Shown: positions 52,277-62,890 of the stretch, piece after piece
Layout: the number at the start of each line of letters is the position of its first letter
Numbering within the stretch: the stretch's first letter is position 1
Program-made: the position numbers and the translations under genes
Assembly: GCA_009763385.1 (NCBI GenBank)
Contig: VDCT01000282.1
Span: 601,447 to 665,446, forward strand
DNA: 64,000 nucleotides
Origin: Coix lacryma-jobi var. lacryma-jobi
Lineage: Eukaryota > Streptophyta > Magnoliopsida > Poales > Poaceae
Reading direction: 5' to 3'
The notes under the pieces: model-generated
The model's input: the letters and a program-made list of their open reading frames with translations, nothing else
The model's database searches: none
Told to the model about the DNA's origin: nothing

Positions 52277-53154
52277 ATGCCTGGATTGAGCCGAGAGCTT
52301 GTTGAACATTGGCTCCTGATTAAACCTGGGTTCAGGCCTTTTAAACAGCATCCTTGTCGTTTTAACTCTACGATATATGACCGATTTAAGGAAGAGAATA
52401 ATCGGTTGTTACAAGCGGGGTTCATACAGCCATGCAGATATGCAGAATGGGTCTCTAATATTGTGCCTGTTGAAGAGAAGGACACTAGTAAAATCAGGGT
52501 CTATATTGATTTTAGAGTCTTAAATAGAGCTACTCCCAAGGATGAATATCCTATGCCTATAGCCGATATGCTTATCAATGATGCATCAGGACACCAGATT
52601 GTTAGTTTTCTTGATGGAAACGCTGGTTATAATCAGATATTTATGGCCGAAGAAGATATGTCTAAAACGGCCTTCATCTGTCCTGGGTTTGTTGGTCCTT
52701 TGAGTGGGTTGTGATGACATTCGGTTTGAAGAATGCAGGAGCTACTTATCAACGCGCTATGAATTTGATCTTTCATGATCTAATTAGTGTCATCATGGAA
52801 GTGTATATTGATGATATTGTGATCAAATCGGCTACTCATAAGTCTCATTTAGCCGATTTGTGTCTTGCATTTGAAAGGATGCGCCGCTATGGATTGAAGA
52901 TGAACCCACTGAAGTGTGCTTTTGGTGTGTCGGCTGGAAAGTTTTTAGGATTTATTATTCATGACAAAGGCATCGAGATGGATCCTAGGAGGATAGACAA
53001 AATTAAGAAAGTTCAGGCGCCTACATGCAAAAAGGACTTGCAAAAGTTCTTAGTAAAAGTGAACTACTTAAGAAGATTTATTGCAAACTTGTCTGGGAAG
53101 ATTATTCCTTTTACCCCCATATTGAAGTTGAAGGATGAATCTGAATTCACTTAG
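52277..53154 (+). pseudogene. Reverse transcriptase of the plus-strand gypsy element
   Basis: Two frames joined by a shift near 52,710. First: KDTSKIRVYIDFRVLNRATPKDEYPMP and SFLDGNAGYNQIFM, motif-A Asp present. Second: MTFGLKNAGATYQRAMN, the catalytic VYIDDIVIKS, and KCAFGVSAGKFLGF. It ends with TAG at 53152-53154. Confidence 0.85.
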
Positions 53155-53970
53155 GGGGCAGAGCAACAAGAAGCATTTGAGAAAATAAAGGAATATTTGT
53201 CATCTCCACCGATTCTTCGCGCACCTAGGAGAGGAGTTCCTTTTAGATTATATATTGCTGCCGAAGAGAAGGTCATCAGAGCTGTTTTGACGCAAGAAGA
53301 CGAAGGTAAAGAATATGTGATGGCTTATATAGGTCATCATCTTCTTGATCCCGAGACAAGGTACGCCCATATTGAGAAATTATGTTTATCATTATACTAC
53401 GCTTGTGCTAAAATGAGACATTATTTGTTGTCTACTACATGTGTTGTTGCATGTCAGGCCGATGTGATTAAGCACATGTTATATCGGCCAATCCTTAGTG
53501 GAAGGATAGGCAAATGGGCGTATGCATTAATTGAATAAGACTTGACTTATGAACCTTTGAAAGCATTAAAAGGTCAAGTTCTTGCTGATTTCATTGTTGA
53601 GCATGGTATTGATTTAGAAGATGAGATCAGTTACCTTACTTTTATGCCATGTAAACTTTATTTCGACGGATCGGCTTGTAAGGAGGGCCAAGGTGTTGGT
53701 GTGGTCATTATTTCTCGGTGCTGAATTTGAGATGCTAAGCCGATTAGATTATTTTTGCACCAATAATCAAGCCGAATATAAAGCTCTGTTATACGGTTTA
53801 GAAATATTGTATTCCATGGGAGCTAAACATGTTGACGCTTATGGTGATTCCTTGCTAATAGTGCAACAAGTTGCTGGTGAATTTCAATGTCTAGAAGGAT
53901 CACTAAAAGCTTATCTTGACACGTGCCTTAGCATTATTGCTCGCTTTACCGAATTTCAAATTTGACATAT
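53155..53970 (+). pseudogene. RNase H region
   Basis: RT-connection sequence (YVMAYIGHHLLDPETRYAHIEK, 53197-53538) then an RNase H of the retrotransposon type (LYFDGSACKEGQGVGVV about 53655; NNQAEYKALLYGLEI about 53762), split by a stop at 53536-53538 and a frame change near 53,720. RNase H ends near 53,965. Confidence 0.8.
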
Positions 53971-54001
53971 ACCAAGGCAGGAAAATCATAAAGCCAACAT
54001 A

Positions 54002-55654
54002 TTGGCTCAGCAAGCATCTGTCTACAGCATCAGTAAGCGTAATTTTCACATAAAAGAAGAACCGATGCATCAGCATTTAGAATTCTTGCATTTAGGTCAC
54101 AAAGAACCAATTCAATCGGCTTGTCTAGCCGACCAGATTGGTTTTGCACCAATTCGGTCGGTTTGCTCAGACGACCAGGTCAGTTTTAACCTTACTTGGT
54201 CAGATTGCTTGACCGACCAGGTTTACTGTAAACTAATTCAGTCGGTTTTTCCGATTGACCTGGTCGGTATCAGAACAGTTAAACCAGTTGATTCATCTAT
54301 GGAACTTCCGAATCGGTTTAAGTCAACTTTTAATGAAAATGAGACCGATTTGGAAGATTGGAGGACTCCCTTGTTGAAATATTTTTGTGATCCAAATACT
54401 AGAGTTGATAAAGGTATTCGGCGGAGTGCATTCAAATATGTAGTACGCAATAATGAGCATTATCGGAGAACCACCGAAGATTTATTACTTAAGTACTTAG
54501 GATCTGATCAAGCAAGAGTAGCTATGGGAGAGGTCCATGAAGGTATTTATGGTACACATCAATCGGACCCGAAAATGAAGTGGTTATTGCGTAGAGTCGG
54601 GTTTTATTGGCCTACTATGATGGCCGATTGTTTTCATTACTACAAAGGATGTGAAGAGTGCCAACGGTTTAGAAATATTCAGCTTGCACCCGCTACTATA
54701 CTTCATCCTATCATCAAACCATGGCTATTTTGTGGTTGGGGGCTAGACTTCATTGGCCAAATTCATCCCCTGTCTTCAAAGGGACATCATTTTGTTCTGG
54801 TCGCTACAGATTATTTCACTAAGTGGACTAAAGCGATACCTTTGAAGAATATGACACACAAGGAGGTAATTGAGTTTATTACTGAGCATATTATACATAG
54901 ATTCGACATCCCTCAAACACTAACTACAGATCAAGGAACATCTTTTATTTCTAAAGAAGTACAGGATTTTGTTGAATTATATAAGATAAAGATGCTCAAT
55001 TTATCTTCATACTATGCTCAAGCTAATGGCCAAGTTGAGTCCAGTAACAAGACTTTGATCAAGCTTATCAAGAAGAAGATTGAGGATAACCCGAGGAGGT
55101 GGCATGAGGTTCTGTCTAAAGCTCTGTGGGCCCATCGTATATCAATACATGGTGCCATGAAAGTTACTCCTTTTGAGCTGGTATATGGTTAGGAAGCCAT
55201 GTTACCTGTTGAAGTGAATCTCGGTGCATATAGACTTGCCAAGCAAAATAATTTATCCGCTGTTATGTATCATGATGCCATGATGGACAACATTGACGAG
55301 GTGACCGATAAAAGGTTGAAAGCTCTCAAGGAGATGGAGAAAGACAAAGCCCGTGTTGCCAAAGCTTACAATAAGAAGGTGAAGAGTAAATTGTTTCAGG
55401 TGGGAGAATTAGTATGGAAAACTATACTTCTGCTTGGATCAAAGAACAATAAGTTTGGCAAGTGGTCGCCGAGTTGGGAAGGTCCTTACAAAGTGATCAA
55501 AGTGATATTCGGAAATGCATATGTGCTGAAGACATTGCAAGGTGAAAGTCTCCCTAGAGTAATAAATGGAATATATTTGAAAAATATTTTCCAAGTGTTT
55601 GGCAAGAAGCCTAAGAGCCTTCCAAGCAATGGCCGATACATGTATCGCCCCTAG
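54002..55654 (+). pseudogene. Integrase of the plus-strand gypsy element
   Basis: Begins with a Gln/Ser-rich stretch containing repeated 'SV..DQV' words (54110-54280). It continues with the HHCC zinc finger (about 54540-54670, CEECQRFRNI), then the DDE core (DFIGQIHP; TDQGTSF; NGQVESSNKTL). A single TAG at 55190-55192 precedes the C-terminal part (55199-55654), which keeps the frame and reads PVEVNLGAYRLAKQNN and WSPSWEGPYKVIKVI. Otherwise the frame is open for about 550 codons. Confidence 0.85.
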
Positions 55655-55774
55655 AACAAAAATAGTTGGTGTGTACATCTGCTTTGAGTTACTGAGTGAC
55701 CGATGAGTTGGACATCGTTGTTATTCGGTTTGTTTTTAGGTTCTACTAAAGAGCACCTAAAAACAGGGGGCATA
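55655..55774 (+). other. 3' untranslated region and polypurine tract
   Basis: Short non-coding stretch ending AAAACAGGGGGCATA immediately before the LTR start; the purine run is the plus-strand primer. Confidence 0.7.
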
Positions 55775-56600
55775 TGTTGACACTCAAAAGTGTCCTAGAT
55801 GTACAATGAGTTCTTTGTTCATTCAGAAGGCTGAAAGGGCCATTTGGATCATCATATTTTAGAGCCAAAATAAAGAAAGACTATCTCTAAATACTTTGAG
55901 TCGATTGTTCTGAGCGGGATTGGGTTGATTATCTGATCCAATTGTCGCTACAAGTATTTTCCGACCAGTCACAAGATTTTTGGCCAGGTACAGCTGGTCG
56001 GAGGTAGTGAGGATTATAGAGATCTATTAGTCGGTTTTGTTGTTTGGACTATTATCGGCTACGACAAGGCCTGCGAGAACTAGTTGGGCCGATTGAAGGA
56101 TCAGTTGGATCAGGGTTACCCTTTCCAGTTCGGATTGGATTCTTTAATTCCATATTTTGATGGAGTTCGAGTAGGAAACTTGGAGATCATGATCTGGAGA
56201 CGTTTCCTATTGGGATAAGACCAGCCCCCTCTATATATATGAGAGGATCATGGCCGATTGAGGCCTCCAACCCTAATCGTCAAATCAATCTACTTTACCC
56301 TTTTTACCCATTTTTCCCCTCTATCTTGTTGTTCGACGCATCTCCCGACAAGATTTTGTGGCGTTCTAGGCGGCCTTACTGGTCCTAGGGCAACCTCTAC
56401 ATGCTTCTCCCCGACGGGTCTTCGCGGGAGGAGTTCTAGAGTTACCAACACAAGGAATCAAACACTAAATCGGCTCAAACCGGTCTCTAGATCAGTTTCA
56501 CCAGTTTAGTCAGATTCCTTGTTGTCTCAGGTTGATTCGCAACCTCTTTGGGCGTTCTAGCTCTGCTGGTGTGTGATTCGGATCACTTCCGACGTCAACA
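55775..56600 (+). repeat. 3' LTR (826 bp) of the plus-strand gypsy element
   Basis: Starts TGTTGACACTC and ends CGACGTCAACA; the termini TGTTGAC/GTCAACA are perfect inverted repeats. A TATA-like TATATATATG lies near 56232. No second copy is present in the window. Confidence 0.85.
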
Positions 56601-56952
56601 GGATTAAAAACTTTTCGTCCCGGTTGGTAAAACCAACCGAGACTAAAGGTCCTAGTTGGTAATACCAACCGGGATTAAAGGGTGACCTTTTAGCCTTGGT
56701 TGGTGTTATCAACCGGAACTAAAGGTCCTTTTAGTCTCGGTTGGTGTTACCAACCGGGACTAAAGGTCCTTCACGAGTGAATTCAAAAGGAAAACGTCCA
56801 AAACTATATCGCGTGGGTTGTGTAGCCGAGTTGGTAAGTGTGCGCGAGGCGAGAGGTGCTGAGTTCGAGTTTGAATCTCACAGACGCATATTTATTTTTT
56901 CTCGTGGGAGCCTTTAGCCCCGGTTGGGAGCACCCGGGACTAAAGGTTCCCA
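56601..56952. repeat. CACTA-type subterminal palindromic repeats outside the CACTA end
   Basis: Four or more units of the form TTTAGTCYCGGTTGGTR...YACCAACCGRGACTAAAGG, each self-complementary, followed by the tRNA-like stretch and another unit. These words normally occur inside grass CACTA elements, so this is probably a remnant of an older, related element into which the next one inserted. Confidence 0.7.
56814..56887 (+). other. tRNA-like (SINE-like) stretch within the repeats
   Basis: TAGCCGAGTTGG (56823-56834) resembles a Pol III A box and GAGTTCGAGTTTGAATC (56861-56877) a degenerate B box, at a spacing near that of a tRNA gene. No full cloverleaf with acceptor pairing is evident, so it is tRNA-derived at most. 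Confidence 0.45.
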
Positions 56953-57029
56953 CACTACTACAGACAGGGTCTTTGGCCGATTCTCAAAATCGTCATTGTC
57001 TCGGCGCTTTTGCCGCCCGGGACTAATAG

Positions 57030-57300
57030 ACCCTTTAGTCCAGGTCGGTAACACGGACCGGGACTAAAGGGTCTGCCCCAACGGCTACTGCGCAGAGCTG
57101 TCGGGGCAGGGACCCTTTAGTCCCGGTCCGTGTTACCAACCGGGACTAAAGGGCACTCTTTAGTCCAGGTTGGTGCCACGGATCGGGACTAAAGATTTAG
57201 CCACGGTTTGTGGCATGCCCCGGGATAAATGATTACCTTTTAGCCCCAGTTTTTAATACAAACCGGGACTAAAGCTCCCCGGTTTATAACCTGTCAACTT
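57030..57300. repeat. CACTA left subterminal repeats
   Basis: Several units such as CCCTTTAGTCCCGGTCCGTG and ACCAACCGGGACTAAAGGG in alternating orientation, typical transposase-binding arrays of CACTA elements. Confidence 0.8.
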
Positions 57301-57887
57301 CTTCCTCCCCTGAGCCAGAGACATTCAAATTTCAGTGAGCTTCTTTCTTGTTCTTGCTGTTGCTATTGCTTGCTATTGCTTGTTCTTGCTTGTTCTTCAT
57401 TTTTTCTTCATTGTTCTTCGTCTCCGGCGTCAATTGGTGATCTTCTTCGACTCCGTCATCGTCTCTTTGCGTTTAGAGGTAACTATTTTCATCTCCTACC
57501 ATGTCTTTTGAATATGAGAGGAATTTAATTAAAATATATAGTTTGCAAGAACAAGCATAGAGAGTTGAGTAGTTTAAATTGGTTCATCACAATCACTTGA
57601 TAGTTTTCTACTGCTATGTAGTATCCATTCTATATTTCATACTTATACAAGACGAGTAATATTGAATTTTAGTGTCTTTTTAGTTTATTTTCTTTAGAAA
57701 AATGTGGAATTTATAATAGTTTGCAACAATAAATATAGAGAGTAGACAATGTGGAAATTGGTATTATTATATCATATTTTTCGATTATCTAAACAAATAG
57801 ATAAATTTAGAGTCTTTTTATTTATAATTATTTAGAAAATTAGGAATTTGCATGTAATAGTTTAAAAATGAGCATGGTATATAGTAG
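57301..57887. other. CACTA 5' non-coding region
   Basis: Leader-like sequence with TTCTTGCTTGTTC repeats (57350-57410) and a long AT-rich stretch. No gene is seen. A transcription start for the following gene presumably lies here. Confidence 0.4.
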
Positions 57888-58433
57888 ATGGCAACCGTGA
57901 CCGGGTCGTCAGCCTCTCATCATCGGGATCCGAAGCGTTTGCGGCTGGATCTTCCTCTCATTGCTTGTGGCGAGTGTAAGCAGAAGATTGTGAAGGAGTA
58001 CCGAGTGAAAAAAGAGGGAATCAATAAGGGTCGTATATTCTACAAGTGTTCGGACCTTGAGGTGGGTTATTATTTACCCACATTTGATTAATATGGTTCA
58101 TTCGTATCGGTTTTGCTTGATGATGTTGTTTAAATTTCATATTCTTTGTTCCAGTGGGAGGGCACTGGTGGATGTAAGGGTTTGTACTGGGAGGAAGAGT
58201 ACGTTCAGCACGTAGGAAATTCTGTTGCACAGGAGGTTGCCGCTGAAGGTGATGAGGCAGTGAGTCAGCGGCAGCAGCCCATCCATGCTGATGAAGCGAA
58301 TGATTTGTCTATTTTAGTTGGGATCGAACACGAACTAATTATGTTGCTTAAGTGTATTTTAGTTTTAGTTTTTTTAGTGCTAGCTGCGATAGTCTTCGTT
58401 GTAGTCAAGCTTGCTTATCATGTGATGTCATGA
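57888..58433 (+). CDS. GRF-type zinc finger protein with C-terminal membrane segment (CACTA ORF)
   Basis: Two exons, 57888-58061 and 58155-58433, with a GT-AG intron between (GTGGGT...TTTGTTCCAG). The predicted product is 150 residues. Residues 22-70 form a GRF zinc finger: CGEC at 27-30, Cys 54 after GRIFYK, and Cys 65 in GGCKGLYWEEEYV. Such fingers bind single-stranded nucleic acid in other proteins. Residues about 118-145 are hydrophobic (LKCILVLVFLVLAAIVFVVV), a likely tail anchor. Similar GRF proteins accompany grass CACTA transposases; whether they aid transposition is not established. The frame is intact, unlike the neighbouring transposase. Confidence 0.75.
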
Positions 58434-58483
58434 GTGTTGTGCATTAACATGAGAAACTACTAAGTGCATGGTTGTAATATTTA

Positions 58484-61400
58484 ATGCAGATGTTGTCACG
58501 CAATTGGATGTATAATGTCGATCGCCGCTCCAAAGAGTTCATTGCTGGTGTGCACTATTTCTTAGGTGTGGCTGAGGCAAACAAGCAGGATGGTTTCATG
58601 TGCTGCCCATGCGCCGTCTGTAAGAATTTGAAGGAATATTCATGCCCAAGGACTCTTCATATGCATTTGTTGAAGTCAGGTTTCGTAACAAACTATATTT
58701 GTTGGACGAAGCATGGAGAAAGGGGGTTGTAATGGATGATGGTGAAGAAGGTGAAGAAGAATTGACCCACGCCGATATTATTGCTCAGTACAGTGCCTTT
58801 GATGATGATGCAGTGGGGGGAGATGGTGAAGAAGATGCGGCAGCGGCAGAAGATGTGGCAGCTGATGTTGATGCTCTTGGTGATGCCATTCGTGATGCAC
58901 AAGAGAATGTGAAAGTAACAAGGAGAAGGTCAAGTTCTAGCGCATGCTAGAGGATCATAGGAAATTCCTATATCCCACTGCTGAAGATGACCAAAAAAAC
59001 TGGGTACTACACTGGAACTGCTGCAATGGAAGGCAAAGAATGGTACATCCGACAAGGCATTTGGGCAGTTATTGAAGATAATGAAAAAGATGCTTCCGAA
59101 AGCGAATGAATTGCCTACCACTACGTACGAAGCAAAACAGGTCGTCTGCCCTTTGGGATTAGAAATCCAGCAGATACACACATGTCCTAATGACTGCATC
59201 ATGTACTGTGGGGAGGAATATGAGAATTTGGATGCATGCCCGGTATGTGAAGCATCACGGTATAAGATAAGGCGAGATGATCTGGGCGACGTAGAGGGTG
59301 AAGAACGTCCAAGCAGGAAGAAAATCTCTGCCAAGGTTATGTGGTATGCTCCTATAATACCACGCTTGAAACGTTTGTTCAGAAATAAGGACAATGCAAA
59401 GTTATTGCGGTGGCATAAAGAAGACCGTAAGGTAGATAATATGCTGAGGCACCCAGCTGATGGATCCCAGTGGAGAGCGATAGACAGAGAATTCCCAGAG
59501 TTTGCAGATGAGGCTAGAAACTTGAGGTTCGCTTAAGTACGGATGGTTTTAATCCTTTTGGGGAGCAAAGCAGTAGTTATAGCACTTGGCCAGTTACTCT
59601 ATGTATCTACAACCTTCCTCCGTGGTTATGCATGAAGCGGAAGTTCATTATGATGTCGTTACTCATTCAAGGGCCGAAGCAACCTGGCAAAGACATCGAT
59701 GTCTACCTGAGGCTATTAGTTGAGGAACTTCTACTTCTATGGAGCAAACCAGGCATACGCGTGTGGAATGAGTACAAACAGGAACACTTTGACCTGCAAG
59801 AATTATTGTTTGTAACAATCAATGATTGGCCGGCTCTAAGTAATCTTTCAGGCCAGACAAACAAGGGATATAATGCATGCACACACTGTTTCGAAGACCT
59901 TGATAGTTTAATTTTGAAAAAGTGTCGGAAGGTCGTGTATGTTGGGCACCGTCGGTTTCTTCCCATGGGCCACCCAGTAAGAAAGAAAGGCAAACATTTT
60001 AAAGGTAAGGCAGACCACCCAAACCAAGCCTCGTAACCGAACCGGAGATGATATACTCGAAATGGTGAAGGATACGAAAGTAGTATTTGGAAAGGGACGG
60101 GGCAGCGAACCTGTTCCCAAAGACGCTTCGGGACACGCACCCATGTGGAAGAAGAAGTCCATATATTGGGAGCTACCCTACTGCATGTCCTAGAGGTCGC
60201 ATGCCGATCGACGTGATGCACCTGACAAAGAACCTTTGTGGAACCTGCTTGGATTCATGGGTGTCTACGGAAAGCCTAAGGATTCACTTGAAGCACGACA
60301 GGACTTGCAGCGCATGAAAGAACGAGACAACTTGCATCCAGAGAAGACAGATGATGGGCGCAGTACTTAAGCCCTGCTAGCTACACTCTTAGCCAGACGA
60401 AGAAAAGGAAAGCATGTTGAATGCCTTAACAGCATCAAGGTCCCATATGGATTCTCCTCCAATATAAAGAGAATAATTAATGTTCCAGAGAAGAAGTTCC
60501 AAAACAAGAAGTCCCATGACTTCCATGTGCTTATGACCTAATTGGCTTCATGTTGCTCTAAGAGGAATTCTACCTCCACATGTCGTCTAGCCACCATGAA
60601 GCTATGTGCATTCCTCAATTCAATTTCACAAAAGGCAATCAATCCAGAGGAACTTTCTACTTTGCAGAATGATGTCGTTCAACGTCTCGTCAGCTTTGAG
60701 TTGTGTTCCCTCCATCCTTCTTTGATATCATGACACACCTCCTAGTTCACCTGGTCAAGGAGATCATTATTCTCGGCCTGTGTTCCTACACACCATGTTC
60801 CCATTCGAGGAGGGCGGTTCATGGGTGTCCTGAAAAATATGTTCATAACCGTTCTCGGCCTGAAGGAGGCATCGCCCAGGGCTACGGCACAGAGGAGGTC
60901 ATAGAGTTTTGTGTGGACTTTATTTCAGACCTTGACCCGATTGGCGTTCCTGAATCGCGACATGAGGGCAGACTCAGTGGCAAGGGAACACTAGGGAAGA
61001 AAACATATATCGGTACAGGAGACGATTACTTCAATAAAGCACACTACACAGTTCTATAGAACTCCTCATTGGTCGATCCATATATCGAGGTACATAAGGA
61101 TTTCCTTCGATCCAAGTGGCCCGGGAAGAGTGAATCTTGGATTACACGTCAGCACATGCAACCTTCGGCGATTGGTTACAAAAATAATGTCAGGGTGATG
61201 ACAACATAGATGAGCAGCTTTATCTGTTGGCCAAACAACCATCGTGGCATATCAGCACGTACAAAGGGTACGAGATCAATGGGAATACATTTTACACAGT
61301 AGCCCAAGACGGAAGGAGCACCAACCAAAACAGTGGTGTACGCGTGGATGCCACGGATCCAAATGGGAACAAACAAACATATTATGGCCGCATACATGAC

Positions 61401-61840
61401 ATATGGGAACTAGACTACGCACCTAATTTTAAAGTCCCTTTGTTCCGTTGTAAATGGGTCAAGATGACCGGTACCGGAGGTTGGGGTAACAGTCGACAAG
61501 GAGTATGGATGACATCAGTGGACCTCAACAATATTGGGTACAAAGATGAACCATTTGTCCTTGCCACGGATGTGAGTCAGGTGTTCTATGTGAAAGACAT
61601 GTCTACAAAACCAAAAAGAAGGAAAAATGATAACAACTCGATCGTGATGTGAGTCAGGTGTTCTATGTGAAAGACATGTCTACAAAACCAAAAGAGGGAA
61701 AAATGATAACAACTCGATCGTCAACGAGCCAAAGCGCCACATAGTTCTTTCAGGGAAAAGAAACATTGTTGGAATTGAGGACAAGTCAGACATGTCAGGT
61801 AATTATGAAAGAGATGACCGAATTCCGCCATTCAAGTGAA
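58484..61840 (+). pseudogene. TNP2-type CACTA transposase, frameshifted
   Basis: Starts with a transposase-associated domain (58484-58732: SRNWMYNVDRRSKEFIAGV, CCPCAVCKN). It shifts frame near 58,725 into an acidic linker (58736-58920). The transposase_21 core follows (59072-59536, CPLGLEIQQIH, MWYAPIIPRLKRLF; 59632-60036, MKRKFIMMSLLIQGPKQPG, TINDWPALSNLSGQTNKGYNACTHC), then DVMHLTKNLCG near 60215. DUF4218-like sequence lies at 60590-61050 (MKLCAFLNSISQKAINPEEL, EEVIEFCVDFI) and DUF4216-like sequence at 61227-61652 (YYGRIHDIWELDY, PLFRCKWV). At least five frame changes or stops, for example near 58,725, 58,948, 59,536 and 60,315, make it non-functional. In active elements this protein binds the subterminal repeats and cuts both ends. 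Confidence 0.88.
61569..61721. repeat. 77-bp tandem duplication in the transposase 3' end
   Basis: 61569-61645 (77 bp) and 61646-61721 (76 bp) are adjacent copies starting GATGTGAGTCAGGTG and ending AACTCGATCGT, with one indel and few changes near AAAAAGAAGG vs AAAAGAGGG. It creates a TGA and breaks the reading frame. Confidence 0.9.
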
Positions 61841-62696
61841 CAAAGACCCCAAGCATTTTGTTAATCAATCAGAAAACTCCATGGTTAAGGAATGATCATA
61901 ACCAAGGGACAAGTTCAAGAGGAGTTCGCAGTTGTGCCCGCTAATAGTGGGTTAAAGATATTATGTAATATTAATTAATTACAGACTTATTTTTTGATAA
62001 TGGATTTATAATATTGATATATATTTAGTGGTGATCATTATTTTATGTGTCGCTCTTAGATGTGAATGAATCATCCAAAATACATATAAGCAAGATACTA
62101 AGCAAAAATATATATTAACATTTTCTTCTGTACCCAACAAAGCAAAAGGTTCTCATACTAATTTTATAAGAAAGGCTTATCCAAATCTTTAATTTTCTGT
62201 TAAATGAAGATTTAAGATATATTCTAAACGACCCTAAACTAAATGTAAAATCTCCCAACTAGCGCTACTCTAGGTCGCTGTAGAACAATTGGGAATGAAT
62301 TTTTTTTAGGTTAACAACCAAGTTACACGGCTCACAAATGATGCTGCAGGAAATGTAAATTTTCGATGATCTGCGAAAGCCATACAATTTTTTCCATTTA
62401 AAATGTTTAACTCTCGACATATTTTTGCCAGTCTTCCAGTCCAAAAGGTAATGAATGGTTATTATCAGTTTATAGTTCATTATTCATAATGACAAAAGCA
62501 AATACTTATGCTACAAATTGTAACGTATCATCGAGTGTAACGGCGTAAAATATACAATGTTATTTTTAAGTAATGTATGGCGTCATACTGTGTCGCATTC
62601 TACTAGCATTAACACAGAATTATAAAATCTTTAATAGGAGAACTGTAATACACAACCCACAAATACTGAATATACCCAAAACAGGTGGCTGAAAAG
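61841..62696. other. AT-rich CACTA 3' non-coding region
   Basis: AT-rich with no open frame of interest. It lies between the transposase end and subterminal repeat-like words at 62697 onward. Confidence 0.5.
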
Positions 62697-62890
62697 GATC
62701 CTTTAGTCCGATGGCGTTCCACTGGGTGCACCAACCGGGACATAAACGACCCCTTTGCGTCCCGGTGCGAAGCATGACCGCCACGGGGACTAAAGGCTCC
62801 AACCCTTTAAGATCCCGGGGGGTATTACGACGGGACGAAGGACACTTTAGTCCCGGTGCGTATCCACCCGTCGGGACTAAAGGCCTTCCA
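62697..62890. repeat. Right-side CACTA subterminal-like repeats
   Basis: Four to five words related to CTTTAGTCCCGGTGCG and CGGGACTAAAGGC in both orientations. They resemble but diverge from the left array. Confidence 0.65.

Larger units (their letters stand above)
48520..56600 (+). mobile_element. Degenerate Tat/Athila-type Ty3/gypsy element lacking its 5' LTR
   Basis: Gag remains, protease, reverse transcriptase, RNase H and integrase follow in gypsy order on the plus strand, then a polypurine tract and a 3' LTR (55775-56600). The left side begins inside gag at the head-to-head junction with the minus-strand element. Multiple frameshifts and stops show it is dead. Tat/Athila assignment rests on RT and integrase style and is inference. 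Confidence 0.85.
56953..62890 (+). mobile_element. CACTA (En/Spm-type) DNA transposon, right end not found
   Basis: Begins CACTACTACAGACAGGG, a CACTA terminus, followed by subterminal palindromes (57030-57300). It carries a GRF zinc-finger gene and a TNP2-type transposase with plant transposon C-terminal domains. Further subterminal words at 62700-62890 (CACTTTAGTCCCGGTGCG, GGGACTAAAGG) suggest the right side, but no TAGTG terminus was found, so the end may be lost or lie beyond 64000. The coding region is frameshifted, so it is not autonomous. Confidence 0.8.

Noticed and set aside
56814..56887. Functional tRNA gene
   Set aside because: A and B boxes are imperfect and I could not form an acceptor stem or a convincing anticodon arm, so it is called tRNA-like only.
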